From the NCBI GenBank assembly GCA_003599575.1, contig QZKV01000194.1, forward strand, positions 1-64,000: a DNA stretch of 64,000 nt, read 5' to 3'. Origin of the DNA: Desulfobacteraceae bacterium. GTDB taxonomy: Bacteria; Desulfobacterota; Desulfobacteria; Desulfobacterales; Desulfosarcinaceae. Both the position numbers and the translations under genes were made by a program. The notes beneath the pieces were generated by a model. That model saw nothing but the letters and a program-made list of their open reading frames with translations, searched no databases and was not told where the DNA came from. Numbering within the stretch: position 1 is the stretch's first letter; each line of letters opens with the position of its first letter. Positions 25,529-35,996 of the stretch are shown one piece after another.

Positions 25529-27007
25529 TCAAGCCATGGCGCCGCCTTTCTTTTTCTTTCCTCGGTGTGAGATTCCCGCCAGAGCCTTGGCCAGCTTGAT
25601 TTTTTCATCCAGCCGGCCTTCCCGGAAGATCATGATGCGCTGGGCCTGCGGGGAGCCGGCGCCGTGCATCGACTCCACCATGGCGGTTCCGCCCGTCATG
25701 GCCTCGATCAGGCGGCCGATCTTGATGCGGTCCCTGACCGGAATGCCTGCGATTCCGCTGAAGTACTTCCGCACGATATGGCCCACCTCGGCGCTGTCCA
25801 GATCGTGCTCACTGGGCAAAGTGGCGATGAATCCGCCGGCGATGTCAACGGCCAGCCGGGCCACCTCGAAATGGAAGCGGGTCACGTTGTGCTTGCATAC
25901 ATTGGCCAGCATGGTGTCCACCAGGTAGGCTCCGGAGGGGGTCGGGCTGCCTTCCGCCGAACAGGCAATGGAGGAGCTGTACAGGGTTTCACTCAGATGG
26001 ATCATCTCCGTTACCTTGTCGCGGATGTGCGATCCCTTGGCCGCGCCCTGGATCTGGGCCAGATAGCTCACGGCACCGGTAAGCACGTCCATCAAGCCGG
26101 TCTTGCAGGCCCCGTAATTGGCGCGGTGATGGGCGGCAAAACGGTAGACCAACGCGCCGGTCAAATCGGTTTCACCGTTCAGGAAAATCCGTTCGTTGGG
26201 CACGAACACGTCTTCGAAAGCAATGACCGCCTCGCCGCCGACCGCGCCGAAGCGCGGTTTGCCCGCATCGATGCGCTCCAACTGGTCGCGGCGGTCGTCG
26301 CCGGCCTGGCGGCCGAAGATCAACGTGATACCCGGGGCATCGATGGGGATGGCGCACACAATGGCATAGTCCCTGGCATGCTCGTCCAGGGCCGTGGTGG
26401 GCATGACCAGGATCTCGTGCGAATTGACCGCCCCGGTCATATGCAGCTTGGCCCCCCGGATCACCACGCCGTCCGGCCGGCGCTCGACCACGCGGACATA
26501 TTGATCCGGATCGCTTTGCTCGACCGGTCCCTTGGAGCGATCCCCCTTAGGGTCGGTCATGGCGCCCACCACCATCTTGTTTTCGTCCTGCATCCCGATC
26601 AACCAGGTCTTGAACCGCTCAAGATAGTCGGTCCCGTATTTCCGATCGACTTCATAAGCCACCGAGTAGACGGCATTGATGCCGTCGAAACCGACGCAGC
26701 GCTGAAAGCAGGTGCCGGTCTTCTGGCCCAGCACACGCAGCAGCTTGATTTTCTTGATCAGGTCTTCAACACTCTGATGCACGTGCGTAAAGCGGCTGAT
26801 CGTACGCCCGGTCAGGTGCGATGTCGCCGTGGCCAGCTCTTTGTACTGCGGCTTTGCGGCCAGGGCATAGGTCATGGCGGCGGCCCGCACATGCGGCGCC
26901 GTGGCCGGGTGGCGGGTCACATCCATGATCGGCTTACCCTTGTAGTAAATCCGGGGATGCAATTGCCGCAAGCTGTCGATGTAGGCCGCACCGTTTTTTA
27001 GCTTCAT
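25529..27007 (-). CDS. 4-hydroxybutyryl-CoA dehydratase family protein
   Basis: 492 residues of the 4-hydroxyphenylacetate hydroxylase/4-hydroxybutyryl-CoA dehydratase superfamily. The four iron-sulfur ligands known from the clostridial dehydratase (C99, C103, H292, C299) line up here as C100, C104, H294 and C301 (TCFQRC and HRANYGAC), which the flavin monooxygenases lack. This supports a [4Fe-4S]/FAD enzyme that converts 4-hydroxybutyryl-CoA to crotonyl-CoA, or a close relative acting on another 4-hydroxyacyl-CoA. The start overlaps the stop of the upstream acyl-CoA ligase (ATGA), so the two genes form an operon: ligation of the acid, then dehydration. Confidence 0.85.
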   Translation of the reverse strand: MKLKNGAAYIDSLRQLHPRIYYKGKPIMDVTRHPATAPHVRAAAMTYALAAKPQYKELATATSHLTGRTISRFTHVHQSVEDLIKKIKLLRVLGQKTGTCFQRCVGFDGINAVYSVAYEVDRKYGTDYLERFKTWLIGMQDENKMVVGAMTDPKGDRSKGPVEQSDPDQYVRVVERRPDGVVIRGAKLHMTGAVNSHEILVMPTTALDEHARDYAIVCAIPIDAPGITLIFGRQAGDDRRDQLERIDAGKPRFGAVGGEAVIAFEDVFVPNERIFLNGETDLTGALVYRFAAHHRANYGACKTGLMDVLTGAVSYLAQIQGAAKGSHIRDKVTEMIHLSETLYSSSIACSAEGSPTPSGAYLVDTMLANVCKHNVTRFHFEVARLAVDIAGGFIATLPSEHDLDSAEVGHIVRKYFSGIAGIPVRDRIKIGRLIEAMTGGTAMVESMHGAGSPQAQRIMIFREGRLDEKIKLAKALAGISHRGKKKKGGAMA

Positions 27008-28614
27008 ATAACCTCCTTCTTCAACTCATGCTTCAACACCTTGCCGGTCGGGTTGCGCGGGAATTGCTTCATGAAATCCACCACTTCAGGAATTTTGTAT
27101 TTGGCAACTTTATCCTGCAGGTAGCTGCGGACCTCTTCGGCGGTCATGCTGCCCGGTTCCTTCAGCACGATGCAGGCGCGCACGCGCTCCCCCAGGGCGG
27201 GGTCGGGCGTTCCGACCACGGCCACTTCGGCGATTTTGGGATGCTTTTCCAGGGGGATTTCGATTTCACGCGGATAGATGTTTTCACCGCCCCGATTGAT
27301 CATCTCCTTGATTCGCCCGGAGATATAGACATAGCCTTTCTCGTCCATGTAGCCCATATCGCCGGTATGCAGCCAGCCCTCCTTGAGGGTCTCGGCGGTG
27401 GCCTCGGGCTTGTTCAAATAGCCCAGCATGACGGCCTCGCCCTTCACGCAGATCTCGCCCTTTTCACCATAGGGCAGGACATTGTTGTCCATGTCCATGA
27501 TTTCCACTTCCAGACCGGGAAAGGCCATGCCGATGGAGCTCCAGTTCTCGGGCAAACCCGTGCCGGTGGTCGATACGCCGGTGGCTTCGGTCAAGCCGTA
27601 CCCGTCGATCACCTGGACGCCGAATTTTTCCTTGAAAGCCTGCACCAGCCGGACGGGCATGGGCGCCGCGCCGGAATGAGCCAGGCGCAGCTTCAGCTTG
27701 GCATAGTCGATGGTCTGGGGATCGGCCGCATTGTAGATGTAGTCATACATGGCCGGCACGCCCTGCACGATGGTGACCGCGTACTGGATGATGGCCGGCC
27801 AGAAATCGGTGGGCGAGAAGGTCCGCCGGATGCACAGGGTCAACCCCTGGTAAATCGTGGGATAGGTCCACACGCACAGCGGATTGGTGTGGAACATGGG
27901 CAGGATGATCATCATCACGTCGCCCGGGCGGTTGATGCCCAGCATGGCGCGCCCTTTGCAAATGCTCAGCTGGTTGCGGTTGGAAAGCAGAATCCCTTTG
28001 GGCATGCCGGTAGTGCCCGAGGAGTACAGCAAAAGAAAAGGATCATCCAACGCCTGCGGCACCACGCATTCGTCGCTGGGATGTTCCGCCAGGATGGACT
28101 GCAGTGTCGTTTGTGCGATACGGGCGTCGTGTTCGATGCCGGTGACCACTTCCACCACGACCGGCTGGTGGCTTGAGAGCGCCAGCCCGGCCGCGAAATC
28201 GTGCATGTATTCGCTGCCCACGAAAACCACTTTGGGCTTGGCGTCTTCGAGCACGTAAGCAATCTCCGGCCCCTTGAGCATGTAGTTGATGGCGCCCGCC
28301 ACTGCCCCCAGCTTCTGGGTGCCGAACAACGTGTAGTAAATTTCGGGTGCGTTCAGGATCATGACCGAAACCATATCGCCTTTGCGCACGTCCTGGGACT
28401 TGAGAAAATTGGCCACGCGGTTGGCGCGCGCATTGCACTGCGCATAGGTGACCACTTCATCGTAGTACAGCACCAGCGGCGTATCCGGTATCTCCGCGGC
28501 ACGCTTCACCAGCATATCCGCCATGCTTTGGAATTCCAGTTGCTTGCCTTGGAGCGTTTCCAGTTCTTCGAGGGGGATCAGGGATCGTACGTACCGTTTG
28601 CTTTTATCGACCAT
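27004..28614 (-). CDS. Acyl-CoA synthetase (AMP-forming)
   Basis: 536 residues of the ANL superfamily. Motifs: P-loop-like LLLYSSGTTGMPKGI, A5 DGYGLTEATG, A7 EGWLHTGDMGYMDEKGY, A8 RIKEMINRGGENIYPREIE and the catalytic lysine in NPTGKVLKHE. It forms acyl-AMP then acyl-CoA from a carboxylic acid. Coupling to the dehydratase gene suggests the acid is 4-hydroxybutyrate or a similar 4-hydroxy acid; no succinic semialdehyde reductase is nearby to confirm. First gene of its operon, with a weak ribosome-binding site. Confidence 0.9.
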   Translation of the reverse strand: MVDKSKRYVRSLIPLEELETLQGKQLEFQSMADMLVKRAAEIPDTPLVLYYDEVVTYAQCNARANRVANFLKSQDVRKGDMVSVMILNAPEIYYTLFGTQKLGAVAGAINYMLKGPEIAYVLEDAKPKVVFVGSEYMHDFAAGLALSSHQPVVVEVVTGIEHDARIAQTTLQSILAEHPSDECVVPQALDDPFLLLYSSGTTGMPKGILLSNRNQLSICKGRAMLGINRPGDVMMIILPMFHTNPLCVWTYPTIYQGLTLCIRRTFSPTDFWPAIIQYAVTIVQGVPAMYDYIYNAADPQTIDYAKLKLRLAHSGAAPMPVRLVQAFKEKFGVQVIDGYGLTEATGVSTTGTGLPENWSSIGMAFPGLEVEIMDMDNNVLPYGEKGEICVKGEAVMLGYLNKPEATAETLKEGWLHTGDMGYMDEKGYVYISGRIKEMINRGGENIYPREIEIPLEKHPKIAEVAVVGTPDPALGERVRACIVLKEPGSMTAEEVRSYLQDKVAKYKIPEVVDFMKQFPRNPTGKVLKHELKKEVI

Positions 28615-28937
28615 TAAGCTTTCTTTCTGTCACGAAGGTTGCCATTCCGCCTGCCGGTCTGCCTGCCGCCTGGACCGCCGACCATTGAATGGAGGGAATA
28701 TACCGGCGGAAGAGGCACTTGGCAAGGAATAAGGGGGAAGCCGGGGATGAGGCAATTTGGCCGTTTATTGCAGCCCATCCCCGATAAGCATCCTGCCACA
28801 GGCCGGGGTCCATGAGCTCTAGAAATCAAACTCTTCAATCTGACGGACCTTTTATGCAATTGTTGTAGCCAAGACAATTTTCCGGCCTAGATTATTGATT
28901 GAGTGTAGGTTGAATGATGGAACCAACGGAGGCGGCC
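28615..28937. other. Intergenic region with long stem-loop
   Basis: 323 bases between divergent genes. At 28742-28783 CGGGGATG pairs with CATCCCCG and an inner GGCAAT arm pairs with ATTGC, giving an extended hairpin without a T run, which looks like a REP-type or structural RNA element. The rest should contain the promoters of the ligase operon (left) and the small protein gene (right); no clear boxes are seen. Confidence 0.5.
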
Positions 28938-29153
28938 ATGAACGATGACAGGCAACGAATCTACGATCTTGTATTCGAGATCGTGGGCGAAGGCGGTTGC
29001 GCCGGGAGCTGCACCGAATCCGAGCTTTTTCAGGAAGATGGTGAATGGAAGATTTTTCTGTGCGGCTTTATGGAGCCCTGGAGCCTGGGAAAAACCATCG
29101 CGGAAGTGGAAAACAGGCTCAGGGAGTACGCAGGGCAGGGATTTGGGCTTTAA
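28938..29153 (+). CDS. Small conserved-looking hypothetical protein
   Basis: 71 residues, acidic, with a CAGSC cysteine pair and a later cysteine (FLCGF). No family recognised. ATG at 28938 has CGGAGG five bases upstream, better than the ATG at 28914. It is followed by a strong hairpin terminator, which supports a real transcription unit. Confidence 0.5.
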   Translation: MNDDRQRIYDLVFEIVGEGGCAGSCTESELFQEDGEWKIFLCGFMEPWSLGKTIAEVENRLREYAGQGFGL

Positions 29154-29238
29154 ATCGAACGATTCAGATCCTCGAGGACACCGGGTGTGTAATTTCCAAA
29201 GACAAGCGTCTTCGACAAGGATGCTTATAAAAAGTAAA

Positions 29239-29268
29239 GGGCTCAGCAAAAAATGCTGAGCCCTTCTT
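29239..29268. terminator. Bidirectional terminator
   Basis: A perfect 10-base stem, GGGCTCAGCA/TGCTGAGCCC, with a five-A loop; TTCTTTAT follows on the + strand and TTTACTTTTT on the - strand. It serves the small gene on the left and the tRNA-Val/tRNA-Asp unit coming from the right. Confidence 0.85.
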
Positions 29269-29274
29269 TATATG

Positions 29275-29352
29275 TGGCGGGAGCGACGAGACTCGAACTC
29301 GCGACCCCCGGCGTGACAGGCCGGCGTTCTAACCGAACTGAACTACACCCCC
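29275..29352 (-). tRNA. tRNA-Asp (GTC)
   Basis: Folds as a cloverleaf on the minus strand: acceptor GGGGGTG with CGCTCCC, discriminator G, encoded CCA. Anticodon loop CTGTCAC gives anticodon GTC. T-loop TTCGAGT is standard. Confidence 0.93.
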
Positions 29353-29443
29353 GCAAATTGGGTCGATTCTTTGAATCGTTTATTCGTCATCGATGTTCAA
29401 GCCGTCCCGAATTCCGAATCAACGATTTATCATCTATTAACGC

Positions 29444-29519
29444 TGGTAGGCGGAACAGGGCTTGAACCTGTGACCCCCGGCTTGTAAGGCCGGTGCTCTC
29501 CCAACTGAGCTACCCGCCC
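29444..29519 (-). tRNA. tRNA-Val (TAC)
   Basis: Minus strand cloverleaf: acceptor GGGCGGG with TCCGCCT, encoded ACCA end. Anticodon loop CTTACAA gives TAC. It lies 91 bases upstream of tRNA-Asp in transcription order, so both are likely one transcript. Confidence 0.93.
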
Positions 29520-29559
29520 CCAAATCATGGAACCTGCTGGGGTCCCAAATAGAACGCTT

Positions 29560-29588
29560 TAGCTAACAGCTCCCTTTTCCGATGTCAA
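29560..29588 (-). promoter_or_regulatory. Candidate promoter of the tRNA-Val/tRNA-Asp unit
   Basis: On the minus strand a perfect TTGACA lies 17 bases before TAGCTA, about 40 bases upstream of tRNA-Val. The -10 box is poor. Confidence 0.35.
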
Positions 29589-29664
29589 GCGGAATTTGAG
29601 CAGGAACCGGTTGCATGCCGCCCGCCGGAGCCGACGCTTATGATGCGCCGGGTTCGGGATCGGC

Positions 29665-32106
29665 CTAATTGATCGGAGCATGCTCATCCGGCTTGGTGCG
29701 CCGCGATGAACTGATATCAAACGGCACATCATGCTTGCCAAACAAGCTTTCACCCTCGCCAAGCACAAGGGCATGCGGCAGCACCTCGTCCATATGATCC
29801 ACCAGGACGATCTCCAATTGTTTGGATATGATGGCCGGAATATCCTTCAGGTCTTTTTCGTTCTCCTTGGGGATGACCACCTTTTTGATACCGCCCCGAT
29901 GGGCCGCCAGAATCTTCTCTTTGAGCCCGCCGATCGGCAGGACACGGCCGCGCAGGGTGATTTCACCGGTCATGGCCACTTCCCGCCGCACCGGACGCCG
30001 GGTCAGGGCCGATACCACCGAGGTGCACATGGCGATACCGGCCGATGGGCCGTCCTTGGGGATGGCGCCTTCGGGAATATGGATGTGCAGATCCAGCTTG
30101 CGGTAGAACTTATCGTCGATGCCGAGCAGTTCAGCCCGTGAACGCACGAAACTGACCGCGGCATGGGCCGATTCTTTCATCACATCGCCGAGTTTGCCGG
30201 TCACCATCACCTGGCCGCGGCCGGGCATGCACAAGGTTTCCACGAACAACAGTTCGCCGCCGACCTGGGTCCAGGCCATGCCGGTGGACATCCCGATTTG
30301 GTCCTGTTCTTCGATCTCCAGGCTCTTGAAACGCGGCGGCCCCAGATACTGGATGATGACCGCCTCGTTGACGCGCACGGCCTTATCGGTTTTCTCCTTC
30401 GCCACCTGGCGGGCCACCTTGCGGCACACGGCGGCGATTTCCCGCTCCAGGTTGCGGACGCCGGCCTCGCGGGTATACCGGTTGATCAGCAGATTGAGCG
30501 CCTTGTCGGAGATGGCGATCTGCTCCGGCTGCAAGCCGTTGAGCTTGATCTGCTTCGGGATCAGGAAGGTCTTGGCGATGTTGAACTTCTCATGTTCGGT
30601 ATAGCCCGGCAGCCGGATGATTTCCATACGATCCTGCAGGGGCAGGGGGATATCGGGCAGCGTGTTGGCCGTGGTGATGAACATGATTTCGGACAGATCG
30701 TAATCCAAATCCATGTAGTGGTCGTTGAAGGCAAAATTCTGTTCCGGGTCCAGCACCTCCAGCAGGGCCGCGCTGGGATCGCCGCGGAAATCCATGCTCA
30801 TCTTGTCTACTTCGTCCAGGCAGAAAACCGGATTGTTGGTGCCGGCCTTTTTGAGAGACTGGATGATCTTGCCGGGCATGGCGCCGATGTAGGTGCGCCG
30901 GTGGCCACGGATTTCAGCCTCGTCGCGCACACCACCCAGCGAAAGCCGCACGAAGCGCCGGCCGGTGGCACGCGCCACCGACTTCGCCAGCGACGTTTTG
31001 CCCACCCCCGGAGGCCCCACCAGGCACAAAATGGGACCACGGATCTTTTTAACCAGCGCCTGCACGGCCAGGTATTCGACGATGCGCTCCTTGGGCTTTT
31101 CCAGCCCGTAATGGTCTTCATCCAGAATCCGCTCGGCCTCGGCGATATCGATGTGCACCCGGCTGCGCTCAAACCACGGCAGGCTGATGATCCATTCGAT
31201 GTAGTTGCGCACCACCGTGGCTTCAGCCGACATGGGGGTCATCAGCTTGAGCTTCTTGAACTCCTGACGCACCTTTTCGGCCGCCTCCTTGGGCAGGCGT
31301 TTGCGCTTGATGCGTTTTTCGAGGTCCTGCAGTTCATCGGCGCCTTCGTCTTCGTTGCCCATCTCCTTGCGGATGGCACGCATCTGCTCGTTGAGATAAT
31401 AATTTTTCTGGGTCTTCTCCATCTGTTCTTTGACCCGGTTTTTGATGCGCTGGTCCATACGGAAGACTTCCAATTCCATATTGATCAGTTCGATCAGTAA
31501 ATTGAGCCGCCGCTCGATGGGCTCCGCTTCCAGCAGGCGCTGCTTGTCCTGTATTTTAAACGAGAAATGCGAGGCCACCACGTCGGCCAACTTGGTATAA
31601 TCGGTGAAAGATCCGATTTTGGCAACCAGGTCTTTGGAAATGTTCTTGTTGAGCTTGGCGTATGCTTCGAATCGTTCTTTGACCGATCGCGCCAGCGCCT
31701 CGGCTTCGGCATCGGAAACAATCGAATCAAAAATGGGGTCGAGCTCCACCTGGAAATAATCATCCGTTTGAATGAACTTGCGCACGCGGGCGCGCACCTG
31801 CCCCTCCACCAGTGCCTTCACCGTGCCGTCGGGAAGACGCAGCAGCTGCAGGACCGTGCCGATCACCCCGATGAGGCTGATATCCTTTTCCGTGGGGTTG
31901 TCCACATTGGCGTTGCGTTGAGTAGCGAGAAATATGTGTTTATCCGCAGTGTTCATGGCGCTGGACAGCGCCGACACAGATTTGGGACGCCCCACGAACA
32001 GGGGCGCCACCATCTGGGGAAAGACGACGATGTCGCGCACGGGCAGCAGGGGCAGCACCTTGCCTCCATTATCTTCGTTTTTAAATAACCGCGATATATT
32101 AACCAT
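29665..32106 (-). CDS. lon: ATP-dependent Lon protease
   Basis: 813 residues, standard for bacterial LonA. N-terminal LON substrate-binding domain ([20 protein letters not shown]), AAA+ core with Walker [11 protein letters not shown] and Walker [10 protein letters not shown], and a C-terminal serine protease domain with the catalytic Ser in [10 protein letters not shown] and a downstream lysine ([14 protein letters not shown]). It degrades damaged and regulatory proteins in the cytoplasm. It stands downstream of clpX-clpP-tig on the same strand, the common tig-clpP-clpX-lon order. Confidence 0.97.
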   Translation of the reverse strand: MVNISRLFKNEDNGGKVLPLLPVRDIVVFPQMVAPLFVGRPKSVSALSSAMNTADKHIFLATQRNANVDNPTEKDISLIGVIGTVLQLLRLPDGTVKALVEGQVRARVRKFIQTDDYFQVELDPIFDSIVSDAEAEALARSVKERFEAYAKLNKNISKDLVAKIGSFTDYTKLADVVASHFSFKIQDKQRLLEAEPIERRLNLLIELINMELEVFRMDQRIKNRVKEQMEKTQKNYYLNEQMRAIRKEMGNEDEGADELQDLEKRIKRKRLPKEAAEKVRQEFKKLKLMTPMSAEATVVRNYIEWIISLPWFERSRVHIDIAEAERILDEDHYGLEKPKERIVEYLAVQALVKKIRGPILCLVGPPGVGKTSLAKSVARATGRRFVRLSLGGVRDEAEIRGHRRTYIGAMPGKIIQSLKKAGTNNPVFCLDEVDKMSMDFRGDPSAALLEVLDPEQNFAFNDHYMDLDYDLSEIMFITTANTLPDIPLPLQDRMEIIRLPGYTEHEKFNIAKTFLIPKQIKLNGLQPEQIAISDKALNLLINRYTREAGVRNLEREIAAVCRKVARQVAKEKTDKAVRVNEAVIIQYLGPPRFKSLEIEEQDQIGMSTGMAWTQVGGELLFVETLCMPGRGQVMVTGKLGDVMKESAHAAVSFVRSRAELLGIDDKFYRKLDLHIHIPEGAIPKDGPSAGIAMCTSVVSALTRRPVRREVAMTGEITLRGRVLPIGGLKEKILAAHRGGIKKVVIPKENEKDLKDIPAIISKQLEIVLVDHMDEVLPHALVLGEGESLFGKHDVPFDISSSRRTKPDEHAPIN

Positions 32107-32348
32107 TGTACATTCCTAACTCTGAGAAATTATCCATCGTTGATGGATTTGCGCACGGCCGGACGGCATCTTTGTTCTGTCGTTTAGGCCTGCGCGGTTT
32201 GGTCGGCTTCGAGGATCGCCTTCAGAATGAAACGTGAGCGGCGCGGCGGGTTTCGGCGGTTCACCTCCTGCGCAAGGAAAAGCCGATTTCCGATCTGTAA
32301 GGAGGTGGGTTCTGTCGGCAGACCGGGGCAGGGCCCAAGACCTGCCGA

Positions 32349-33590
32349 TTACGCCTGCTTCTTGGTCTGCTCGAACAGCAGAATAGGGTCCTCATGGTGA
32401 AGCACCACATCCTCACCGATGACGCATTCCTTGACATTTTCGATCGAAGGAAGTTCGTACATGATCTCCAGCATGCAGGTTTCCAGAATAGCCCGCAGTC
32501 CCCGCGCGCCGGATTTCCGTTTGATGGCCTGATCCGCAATGGCCGCCAGCGCACTGTCGGTCAGGCGCAGATTTACCCCTTCCACCTCGAACAATTTTTG
32601 GTACTGTTTGACAAGAGCGTTTCTGGGCTCGGTCAGGATCCGCACCAGCGTTTTGGCGCTCAGCTCATCCAGTGTGGCAATCACCGGCAGCCGGCCGATG
32701 AATTCCGGGATCATGCCGTACTTGATCAAATCCTCAGGCTGGACTTCCTTGAGGATGTTGCCGGCAGCCTCTTTTTCCTTGATGATCTTGGCGCCGAACC
32801 CCATGGTCTTGGAGCCCAGGCGGCGTTTGACAATCTGATCCAGTCCACTGAAGGTTCCCCCGCAAATGAACAGGATATTGGAGGTGTCCACTTTGACGAA
32901 ATCCTGCTGGGGATGTTTGCGCCCGCCTTTGGGCGGTACGCTGGCGGTGGTGCCTTCGATGATCTTCAGCAGCGCCTGTTGCACCCCTTCCCCGGAAACA
33001 TCGCGGGTGATCGAGGGGTTGTCGGATTTGCTGGCGATTTTATCGATCTCGTCGATATACACGATGCCGCGCTTGGCCTTTTCCACATCATAGTCGGCAT
33101 TTTGAAGCAGGGACAAAATGATGTTTTCCACATCCTCGCCCACATAGCCGGCTTCGGTCAAACTGGTGGCGTCGGCGATCGTGAAAGGCACGTTGAGAAA
33201 ACGCGCCAGCGTCTGGGCCAGCAGCGTCTTGCCGCTGCCGGTGGGGCCGATCAGCAGAATATTGCTTTTCTGGATCTCCACATCGCTCGTGCTCAAAACC
33301 GAGTCGAGCCGTTTGTAATGGTTGTACACCGCCACGGCAAGGATCTTCTTGGCAGTCTCCTGCTCGATGACGTATTCATCCAGCTTGTGTTTGATCTCCT
33401 TGGGGATCATCAAGTTGGACAGCTCGCCGGCTTCCTTCTCCGTTTCCTCTTCGATGATTTCGCTGCACAGTTGAATGCATTCATCACAGATATAGACGGC
33501 CGGACCGGCGATCAGCTTTTTGACCTCTTTCTGATTTTTTCCGCAGAATGAACAAAAGAGGTTCTCATTGGGATCGTCTTTTTTTGCCAT
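32349..33590 (-). CDS. clpX: ATP-dependent Clp protease ATPase subunit ClpX
   Basis: 413 residues. N-terminal zinc-binding domain (CSFCGKNQ ... CDECIQLC), Walker [13 protein letters not shown], Walker [10 protein letters not shown] and the IGF-loop region LGSKTMGFG. It unfolds substrates and feeds them to ClpP. It starts four bases after clpP ends, showing co-transcription. Confidence 0.97.
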   Translation of the reverse strand: MAKKDDPNENLFCSFCGKNQKEVKKLIAGPAVYICDECIQLCSEIIEEETEKEAGELSNLMIPKEIKHKLDEYVIEQETAKKILAVAVYNHYKRLDSVLSTSDVEIQKSNILLIGPTGSGKTLLAQTLARFLNVPFTIADATSLTEAGYVGEDVENIILSLLQNADYDVEKAKRGIVYIDEIDKIASKSDNPSITRDVSGEGVQQALLKIIEGTTASVPPKGGRKHPQQDFVKVDTSNILFICGGTFSGLDQIVKRRLGSKTMGFGAKIIKEKEAAGNILKEVQPEDLIKYGMIPEFIGRLPVIATLDELSAKTLVRILTEPRNALVKQYQKLFEVEGVNLRLTDSALAAIADQAIKRKSGARGLRAILETCMLEIMYELPSIENVKECVIGEDVVLHHEDPILLFEQTKKQA

Positions 33591-33594
33591 GTGG

Positions 33595-34215
33595 TTATTT
33601 CTCCGACTTATCGATTTGATCCAGGTCGTCGCGGTTACGGATCACATGATCCACGATGCCGTATTCCTTGGCTTCCAGGCCGGATAGGAACTTGTCCCGA
33701 TCGGTATCTCTTTGGATCTGGGTGAGTGTCTTTCCAGTGTGTTCCTTGAGAATATTGTTCAGCGACTCCTTCATACGCAAGATCTCTTTGGCCTGGATTT
33801 CGATATCCGAGGCCTGGCCTTGGAATCCACCCATGGGCTGATGAATCATGATACGCGAATTGGGCAGCGAATAGCGTTTTTTACGCGTGCCGGCGGCCAG
33901 CAACAAGGCCCCCATGCTGGCGGCCTGGCCGATGCAAACGGTGGCGATCTCCGGCTTGATGTATTGCATGGTGTCGTAGACAGCCAATCCTGCCGTCACC
34001 GATCCACCGGGTGAATTGATATAAAAATTGATGTCCTTGTCCGGGTCTTCGGATTCCAAAAACAGCAACTGGGCGATCAGTAAATTGGCGACCTCGTCAT
34101 TTATGGCCGTACCAAGAAAGATGATGCGGTCTTTGAGCAGACGCGAATAGATATCATAAGCCCGCTCGCCTCGGCTGGTTTGGTCAATGACCATTGGAAT
34201 AACTGGCACTTGCAA
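33595..34215 (-). CDS. clpP: ATP-dependent Clp protease proteolytic subunit ClpP
   Basis: 206 residues with catalytic serine in [11 protein letters not shown], histidine in [11 protein letters not shown] and aspartate in DTDRDKF. The barrel-shaped protease partner of ClpX. Starts downstream of tig, 90 bases apart. Confidence 0.97.
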   Translation of the reverse strand: MQVPVIPMVIDQTSRGERAYDIYSRLLKDRIIFLGTAINDEVANLLIAQLLFLESEDPDKDINFYINSPGGSVTAGLAVYDTMQYIKPEIATVCIGQAASMGALLLAAGTRKKRYSLPNSRIMIHQPMGGFQGQASDIEIQAKEILRMKESLNNILKEHTGKTLTQIQRDTDRDKFLSGLEAKEYGIVDHVIRNRDDLDQIDKSEK

Positions 34216-34305
34216 CTCCTTTTACTTAAGGTTTCCGCTTCACGTCCGGGCGTGGAGCAAAATTTCATTTAATTATATCTCTTATATCCAAGAGATCAAG
34301 AGGAC

Positions 34306-35652
34306 TTATCGGCCGGCTTCCTGCTCAGTGGGGGAGTTCTCCTCTTTTTTGTCGGGCGGCGCCACTTCCTTAATGGTGCCGTTTCCCAAAATAATTTTCA
34401 ATGCCTTCTTTTCAAGCAGCGTGTGCTTGAAAAAGGCCAGCCGGTCCTGATCCTGCCGGTAAAAAGCCTTAATGGCCTCCAACGGCTGCCGGTATTCGGT
34501 GGCCATCTCCTGCATGCCTTGCTCCAGCTCCTCATCGGTCAGGGAGAGGTTCTCCTGGTCGATCAGTTTGGAAAGAATCAGATGCCGGCGCACCTGTTTT
34601 TCAGCAACCGGCCGGTATTTTTCGGCCAGTATATCGCGGGATAAGCCCAGTTCCTCAAAGGACCTGTTGCTTTGGGAAAAGGATCGCTCGGCATCCTTGA
34701 GAATATGTTCCAGTTCCGATTCGACCATGCTATCGGGCACCTCGAAGTCGGTTTTCGACAGCAGTTGCGAAAAAACCTGCTCATTGAGTTCCTGCTCGAC
34801 CCGCTTGTCATAGCCGTTTTGCAGATTTTCCCGAATCTTGCCTTTCAGAACCTCCAGCGATTCAAATTGATCTCCCAGTGATTTGGCGAAGGTATCATCC
34901 AGTTCGGGCAGAATTTCGCCACGGATCTCATTCAGTCGAACCTTGAACAGGATGTTCAGGCCGGCCAGATCTTTGCTGAAATAATCCTCCGGGAAAGTCA
35001 CCTCGATCTCTTTTTCCTCGCCCACCTTCATTCCCACCAGGCCCTCGTCCAGGTCTTTGACCACGCGTCCCTCTCCGATCTTGGCCACGAAATTTTCCGT
35101 TTTCTGGGTCGCCTGGTGAGGTTTGCCATCCTTGAATCCCTCATAATCGATCACCGCCACATCGCCCATCTGGATGGGACGGTCCGCCTCGACTTTTTCG
35201 TGCCGGGCCATGTTGCGCTGCAACATCTGCAACTGCAGATCGATTTCTTCATCACTGACCGTGTAATTGCTTTTGGTCAGCTCCAATCCTTTAAAGGGTA
35301 TATCGGCGATTTCAGGGCGTACCTCAACCGTTGCGTCAAATGCGTAATCTTTTTTCTCATCCAGTTCCGGCGGATCAACCTTGGGCGCACCCACAATTTT
35401 CAGATCCTTTTCCTGTATGGCCTCGATGAAAGCGTTTTGGATCAGCTTGGAGGTCACATCGGCGCGCACATCCTTGTGAAACATCCTCTCCAAAACCGAG
35501 CGCGGCGCTTTGCCCGGACGGAAACCTTTTACCTTGGCGGATTTTTTAAGCTCACCGTAGGCGTCATCGACCTGGCGGACCACATCTTCGCGGGGCACTT
35601 CAATGTGCAACACCTTTTTAACACCGCTCACACTTTCCATGGATACTTTCAT
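34306..35652 (-). CDS. tig: Trigger factor
   Basis: 448-residue ribosome-bound chaperone and peptidyl-prolyl isomerase. N-terminal ribosome-binding signature GFRPGKAPRSVLERMF, middle FKBP-type PPIase domain (GDVAVIDYEGFKDG), and a helical C-terminal arm ending in an acidic tail. First clear gene of the tig-clpP-clpX-lon unit. Confidence 0.96.
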   Translation of the reverse strand: MKVSMESVSGVKKVLHIEVPREDVVRQVDDAYGELKKSAKVKGFRPGKAPRSVLERMFHKDVRADVTSKLIQNAFIEAIQEKDLKIVGAPKVDPPELDEKKDYAFDATVEVRPEIADIPFKGLELTKSNYTVSDEEIDLQLQMLQRNMARHEKVEADRPIQMGDVAVIDYEGFKDGKPHQATQKTENFVAKIGEGRVVKDLDEGLVGMKVGEEKEIEVTFPEDYFSKDLAGLNILFKVRLNEIRGEILPELDDTFAKSLGDQFESLEVLKGKIRENLQNGYDKRVEQELNEQVFSQLLSKTDFEVPDSMVESELEHILKDAERSFSQSNRSFEELGLSRDILAEKYRPVAEKQVRRHLILSKLIDQENLSLTDEELEQGMQEMATEYRQPLEAIKAFYRQDQDRLAFFKHTLLEKKALKIILGNGTIKEVAPPDKKEENSPTEQEAGR

Positions 35653-35668
35653 AAGCTGATTACCTTTC

Positions 35669-35980
35669 TTAATCCATTATGAAGTGCCCCGGCCGAGCCA
35701 CCTCAAAGGCACCTGTTTTATTCATCCTGGCTTTCAAGCCCTTCCGGCGCAACGCCGAAAGGAAATTGAGCATCGTCTCCCCGGCCCCCGTTCCGAACGT
35801 TCCGCACGCCTTGGCCATGGCGCATGCGCGGCCCATCATATTGTTGCGGCATCCGCCCGCTACCTGGATCGCTTTGCTGGACAGGATGCCGTGAAAAACG
35901 AAGAGTTGCGGCGCGCCGGCCGCCCGGACCAGGGGCGCGAAAACCCAGCAGAGAAGCACAATCATCGCAAGCGGACGCAT
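35669..35980 (-). CDS. Possible small exported protein
   Basis: 103 residues with a signal-like N-terminus (MRPLAMIVLLCWVFAPLVRAAG). The middle has three cysteines in CRNNMMGRACAMAKAC. It lies 16 bases before tig on the same strand, right after tRNA-Leu. There is no convincing ribosome-binding site and no recognised family, so it may be spurious. Confidence 0.3.
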   Translation of the reverse strand: MRPLAMIVLLCWVFAPLVRAAGAPQLFVFHGILSSKAIQVAGGCRNNMMGRACAMAKACGTFGTGAGETMLNFLSALRRKGLKARMNKTGAFEVARPGHFIMD

Positions 35981-35996
35981 GGATGGATGGTCAAAT

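Noticed and set aside
25339-25599. 86-codon open frame before the dehydratase gene end
   Set aside because: Overlaps the 3' end of a real gene, has no start signal, and reads like intergenic repeat filler.
25664-27001. 445-codon open frame on the + strand opposite the dehydratase gene
   Set aside because: Antisense shadow of a clear family member; its translation is His/Gln/Gly-rich and has no start signal. The same holds for long antisense frames at 8080-9264, 12412-13452, 27028-28176, 30163-31500 and 32394-33551.
25529-27007. Reading this gene as a 4-hydroxyphenylacetate 3-hydroxylase (HpaB)
   Set aside because: The four iron-sulfur ligands of 4-hydroxybutyryl-CoA dehydratase are present and a CoA ligase is coupled, which does not suit an O2-dependent monooxygenase in an apparent anaerobe.
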